Shown: positions 59,985 to 64,000 of the stretch, piece by piece
How the letters are laid out: each line of letters begins with the position of its first letter
How positions within the stretch are numbered: the stretch's first letter is position 1
Assembly: GCF_003946725.1 (NCBI RefSeq)
Contig: NZ_RHOY01000009.1
Coordinates: forward strand, 56,036 to 120,035
Direction: 5' to 3'
DNA from: Agrilactobacillus yilanensis
GTDB lineage: Bacteria; Bacillota; Bacilli; Lactobacillales; Lactobacillaceae
Length of the DNA stretch: 64,000 nt
The notes under the pieces: generated by a model
What the model was told of the DNA's origin: nothing
Databases searched by the model: none
What the model saw: the letters and a program-made list of their open reading frames with translations, nothing else
Made by a program: the position numbers and the translations under genes

Positions 59985-60869
59985 ATGAGCGATTATTTAG
60001 TCAAAGCTGTCAGTCAAGATGGCTTGTTGCGAGCATATGCAGTTAATGCAAGTGCTTTAGTACGGGAAGCACAACAGCGTCAAGAAACTTGGAGTGCTGC
60101 AACAGCTGCCATGGGTCGATCAATGATTGGCACATTACTATTAAGCACCTCCATGCTGCAAGGCAATGAGAAATTAACCACCCGTATTATGGGGGATGGT
60201 CCTGTGGGTGGCATTGTAGTGGACGGTAATGCCCAGGGAGATATCAAAGGCTATGTTCAAAATCCTCAAGTAAATTTACCGTTAAACTTAGTGGGTAAAA
60301 TTGATGTAAAACGGGCTGTTGGGACTAACGGGATGCTCAGTGTAACTAAGGATTTAGGTTTGAAAGAACCATTTACGGGACAAGTACCATTAGTATCAGG
60401 CGAGTTAGGTGAAGACTTTACGTATTATTTGGCGAAGTCAGAACAAATTCCTTCAGCCGTTGGTCTGTCAGTTTATGTTAATGCGGATAATACAGTGGAC
60501 GTGGCTGGTGGTTTTATGATCCAAGTTTTGCCTAATGCCGGCGACGATCAGCTAACGAGAGTAGAACAAAATTTAAAAACATTACCATTAGTTTCAGAAT
60601 TACTGCGGGCTGGTGAAACACCGGAAAGTATTTTGAGCAGCATTTTAGGTGCGGATAATTTGAAGGTTTTAGAAAAGATGCCGGTTCAATTTAAGTGTGA
60701 CTGTTCCAAAGCACATTTTAAAAATATTATTGCTACTTTAGATGCAGCGGAACTAGAAGATATGATCCAGCAAGATGGTGGTGCTGAAGCGGTTTGCAAA
60801 TTCTGCGGCAACCATTATCAATATAGTGTTGCGGAATTACAAGCAATGATTGCCGAAAAAAAAGAATGA
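59985..60869 (+). CDS. hslO: Hsp33 redox-regulated chaperone
   Basis: 294 aa. Zinc-binding redox switch: FKCDCSK (CxC) and VCKFCGNHY (CxxC) near residues 237-269. N-terminal domain LVKAVSQDGLLRAYAVNAS. Oxidation releases zinc and activates holdase activity. The ftsH-hslO-dusB-lysS order is conserved in Lactobacillales. Confidence 0.97.
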   Translation: MSDYLVKAVSQDGLLRAYAVNASALVREAQQRQETWSAATAAMGRSMIGTLLLSTSMLQGNEKLTTRIMGDGPVGGIVVDGNAQGDIKGYVQNPQVNLPLNLVGKIDVKRAVGTNGMLSVTKDLGLKEPFTGQVPLVSGELGEDFTYYLAKSEQIPSAVGLSVYVNADNTVDVAGGFMIQVLPNAGDDQLTRVEQNLKTLPLVSELLRAGETPESILSSILGADNLKVLEKMPVQFKCDCSKAHFKNIIATLDAAELEDMIQQDGGAEAVCKFCGNHYQYSVAELQAMIAEKKE

Positions 60870-60958
60870 TTATTTCTTTGAAATACGTTATAGTTTTGTG
60901 ATAGCATTATTAGTATCAGTGCATAATTTTTGACGTTAATAATTAGGGGGTCAAAAGT

Positions 60959-61966
60959 ATGGAATGGAAAATTGGCGATGTGACGATTCCAAATCAGATC
61001 GTTGTTGCACCGATGGCAGGGATCAGTAATGCTGCTTTTCGTGTAACATGTAAAGAGTTTGGCGCGGGCCTTGTTGTTTGTGAAATGATCAGTGACCGTG
61101 GCGTGATGCACCATAATCAAAAAACAATGAGTATGTTGTTTGTAGATCCTAATGAACATCCAGTGAGCACCCAAATTTTTGGGGGTACTAAGGAAACTTT
61201 AGTACAAGCAGCAGAATTCATTGATCAAAATAGCAGCACCGATATCATCGATATTAATATGGGCTGTCCCGTAAATAAGGTTGTTAAAACGGATGCTGGC
61301 GCCCATTGGCTGTTGGATCCGGATAAAGTTTATGAGATGGTTCATGCAGTTGTTACCAATGTCAGCAAACCAGTCACTGTCAAAATGCGGACTGGCTGGG
61401 ATGAAGACCATGTTTTAGCCGTAGAGAATGCTTTAGCAGCACAAGCGGCTGGCGCTAGCGCCTTAGCAATGCATGGCCGTACGCGGCAACAAATGTACAG
61501 TGGCAAAGCGGACTGGACGATTTTAGCAAAAGTTGCTGATAAATTAACCATTCCTTTTATGGGCAATGGGGATGTTCGGACACCTGAAGATGCAAAGCGC
61601 ATGTTAGATGAGGTTGGCGCAGACGCTGTTATGGTTGGCCGGGCTGCATTAGGAAATCCGTGGATTTTAAGACAAATGCGAACTTATATTGACACCGGTG
61701 AGTTATTGCCTGAACCAACGCCTCGTGAAAAAGTAGAAACGGCAAAATTACAGTTACAGCGATTGGTTGATTTGAAAGGTGAACGCATTGCTGTACCTGA
61801 ATTTCGGCAGCAAGCAGCTTATTATCTAAAAGGCATTCCTCGGGCTGCTAAGGCTAGAGCAAAAATCAACAGTGTATTTACACAAGCAGAAGTGATCACA
61901 ATTTTGGAAGATTTTGTCGTCCAAGCGGAAACGAGACAGCATCGTGAAGACCGTAAAGGCGCTTAA
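60959..61966 (+). CDS. dusB: tRNA-dihydrouridine synthase
   Basis: 335 aa FMN enzyme. VVAPMAGISNAAFRVTCKEF, then INMGCPVNKVVKTDAGA with catalytic Cys103, KMRTGWDEDHVLAVENALA, and GNGDVRTPEDAKRML. It reduces uridine to dihydrouridine in tRNA. Start ATG 60959, preceded by TAGGGGGTC. Confidence 0.96.
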   Translation: MEWKIGDVTIPNQIVVAPMAGISNAAFRVTCKEFGAGLVVCEMISDRGVMHHNQKTMSMLFVDPNEHPVSTQIFGGTKETLVQAAEFIDQNSSTDIIDINMGCPVNKVVKTDAGAHWLLDPDKVYEMVHAVVTNVSKPVTVKMRTGWDEDHVLAVENALAAQAAGASALAMHGRTRQQMYSGKADWTILAKVADKLTIPFMGNGDVRTPEDAKRMLDEVGADAVMVGRAALGNPWILRQMRTYIDTGELLPEPTPREKVETAKLQLQRLVDLKGERIAVPEFRQQAAYYLKGIPRAAKARAKINSVFTQAEVITILEDFVVQAETRQHREDRKGA

Positions 61967-61997
61967 CTTATAAATAAAATTATATAATCGTGGATAG

Positions 61998-63533
<1,536 letters not shown>

Positions 63534-63543
63534 CCTACTATTT

Positions 63544-63592
63544 TAAAAAAAGTCGATTAATTACATTTTTTTGTAATTAATCGATTTTTTTT
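63544..63592 (+). terminator. terminator after lysS
   Basis: AAAAAAAGTCGATTAATTAC ... GTAATTAATCGATTTTTTTT, a long perfect stem with a T7 loop. Confidence 0.92.
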
Positions 63593-63593
63593 G

Positions 63594-63622
63594 TTGACGT
63601 GAGCCTAGTTATCGTATAGAAT
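63594..63622 (+). promoter_or_regulatory. rRNA operon promoter P1
   Basis: TTGACG (63594-63599), 17-bp spacer, TAGAAT (63617-63622). Starts immediately downstream of the lysS terminator. Confidence 0.65.
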
Positions 63623-63772
63623 TAAATACTGTTGATTGAACGTATTGTGTTTATAAATATGTAAGACAGAGTATAAAAATACATTGAACTTGTATATTTA
63701 GAACTTGGACAAGTAAATATCTGATTTTTATCGAGATTGTTAATATCTTTTGAAAAATATTTTAAAAATTTG

Positions 63773-63801
63773 TTGACAAACATCTGATATCTTGTTATGA
63801 T
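63773..63801 (+). promoter_or_regulatory. rRNA operon promoter P2
   Basis: Consensus TTGACA (63773-63778), 17-bp spacer, TATGAT (63796-63801), with an A/T-rich UP-like stretch upstream (63750-63770). This is the strongest promoter in the window and the standard P2 position, about 180 bp before 16S. Confidence 0.85.
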
Positions 63802-63855
63802 TATATAGTTGTCTGATATGGAGATGAATAAATATTCATTCCATCGACATAAAGT

Positions 63856-63874
63856 AGTTCTTTGAAAACTGAAC
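63856..63874 (+). promoter_or_regulatory. rRNA leader boxA-type antitermination element
   Basis: AGTTCTTTGAAAACTGAAC is the standard Firmicute rrn-leader sequence containing the NusB/NusE boxA (TTCTTTGA). Downstream, GCGAA-gtcaa-TTCGC at 63938-63952 is a likely RNase III or processing hairpin before 16S. Confidence 0.75.
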
Positions 63875-63978
63875 AAAGTTTCGATTTTATCAAATGTGCA
63901 GGCTAGGTTCTTAGGAACCTAATAAAAGTAACATTTGCGAAGTCAATTCGCTAGCAAACAAAAAAATGAGTCACAAAC

Positions 63979-64000
63979 TTTATTTGAGAGTTTGATCCTG
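63979..64000 (+). rRNA. rrs: 16S rRNA gene, 5' end only
   Basis: TTTATTTGAGAGTTTGATCCTG is the 5' terminus of bacterial 16S rRNA, including the start of the universal 27F site. The rest lies beyond the window. The mature 5' end is estimated from the usual Firmicute boundary. Confidence 0.95.

Overview
The window is a low-GC Gram-positive chromosome segment from a member of the Lactobacillaceae. Four things point there: the gene order (acpS-alr-mazEF, and pth-mfd-murJ-like-rqcP-divIC-yabR-tilS-hpt-ftsH-hslO-dusB-lysS running into an rRNA operon), an L-lactate dehydrogenase, a manLMN-manO mannose PTS operon, and a D-Ala--D-Ala ligase of the vancomycin-insensitive Phe type. The species cannot be fixed from the sequence alone. 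Almost everything is housekeeping. I see no prophage, insertion sequence, CRISPR array or tRNA gene.

Layout. 1-1.3 kb: the 5' part of a YeiH-type transporter, divergent from a LysR regulator. 1.4-6.1 kb: a polyphosphate operon (ppx/HD, ppk, ppx). 6.1-11.5 kb: small accessory enzymes (RKIP-like protein, HExxH protein of the IpaB/EvcA family, sirtuin, chorismate mutase, flavodoxin-like reductase with a membrane tail, Nudix, Rrf2, DUF72). 11.6-21 kb: metG, tatD, rnmV, ksgA, veg, an orphan ispE homologue, purR, glmU, prs. 21-25 kb: mannose PTS with manO. 25-32 kb: mscL, rlmN, Nudix, HAD, an HD hydrolase, lipL, a ywiB-like gene and rpoE. 32-41 kb: pyrG behind a probable CTP-sensing attenuator, murA, rpmE2, an unrecognised gene, ddl, murF and a DEAD-box helicase. 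41-48 kb: acpS, alr, mazEF, a CBS-ACT protein, an O-methyltransferase, an L,D-transpeptidase and ldh. 48.5-63.5 kb: the pth-to-lysS block. The window ends on the first ~22 bases of a 16S rRNA gene, preceded by two strong promoters and a boxA-type leader.

The most unusual structure is a family of ~117-bp intergenic repeats in four clusters (24.7-25.1, 27.4-27.7, 41.0-41.2 and 45.1-45.6 kb; ten full units plus two fragments). Each unit is one long imperfect hairpin with conserved ends (AAACGCGYTC and CGCTCTG) and conserved CTAACTAC/TAGGTTAG segments. The stem arms differ completely between copies yet stay self-complementary, which is covariation. In three of four clusters the CGCTCTG end abuts or nearly abuts the stop codon of the adjoining gene, so the units become its 3' UTR.

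Functional themes. Cell-wall synthesis carries two antibiotic-insensitivity signatures: MurA with Asp in place of the catalytic Cys, and Ddl with Phe in place of Tyr. Nucleotide supply is regulated by PurR (candidate PurBoxes) and by the pyrG attenuator. The ispE homologue has lost cytidine-ring contacts and may not act in isoprenoid synthesis. The HExxH-protein gene at 6.75 kb appears to start at an ATT codon.
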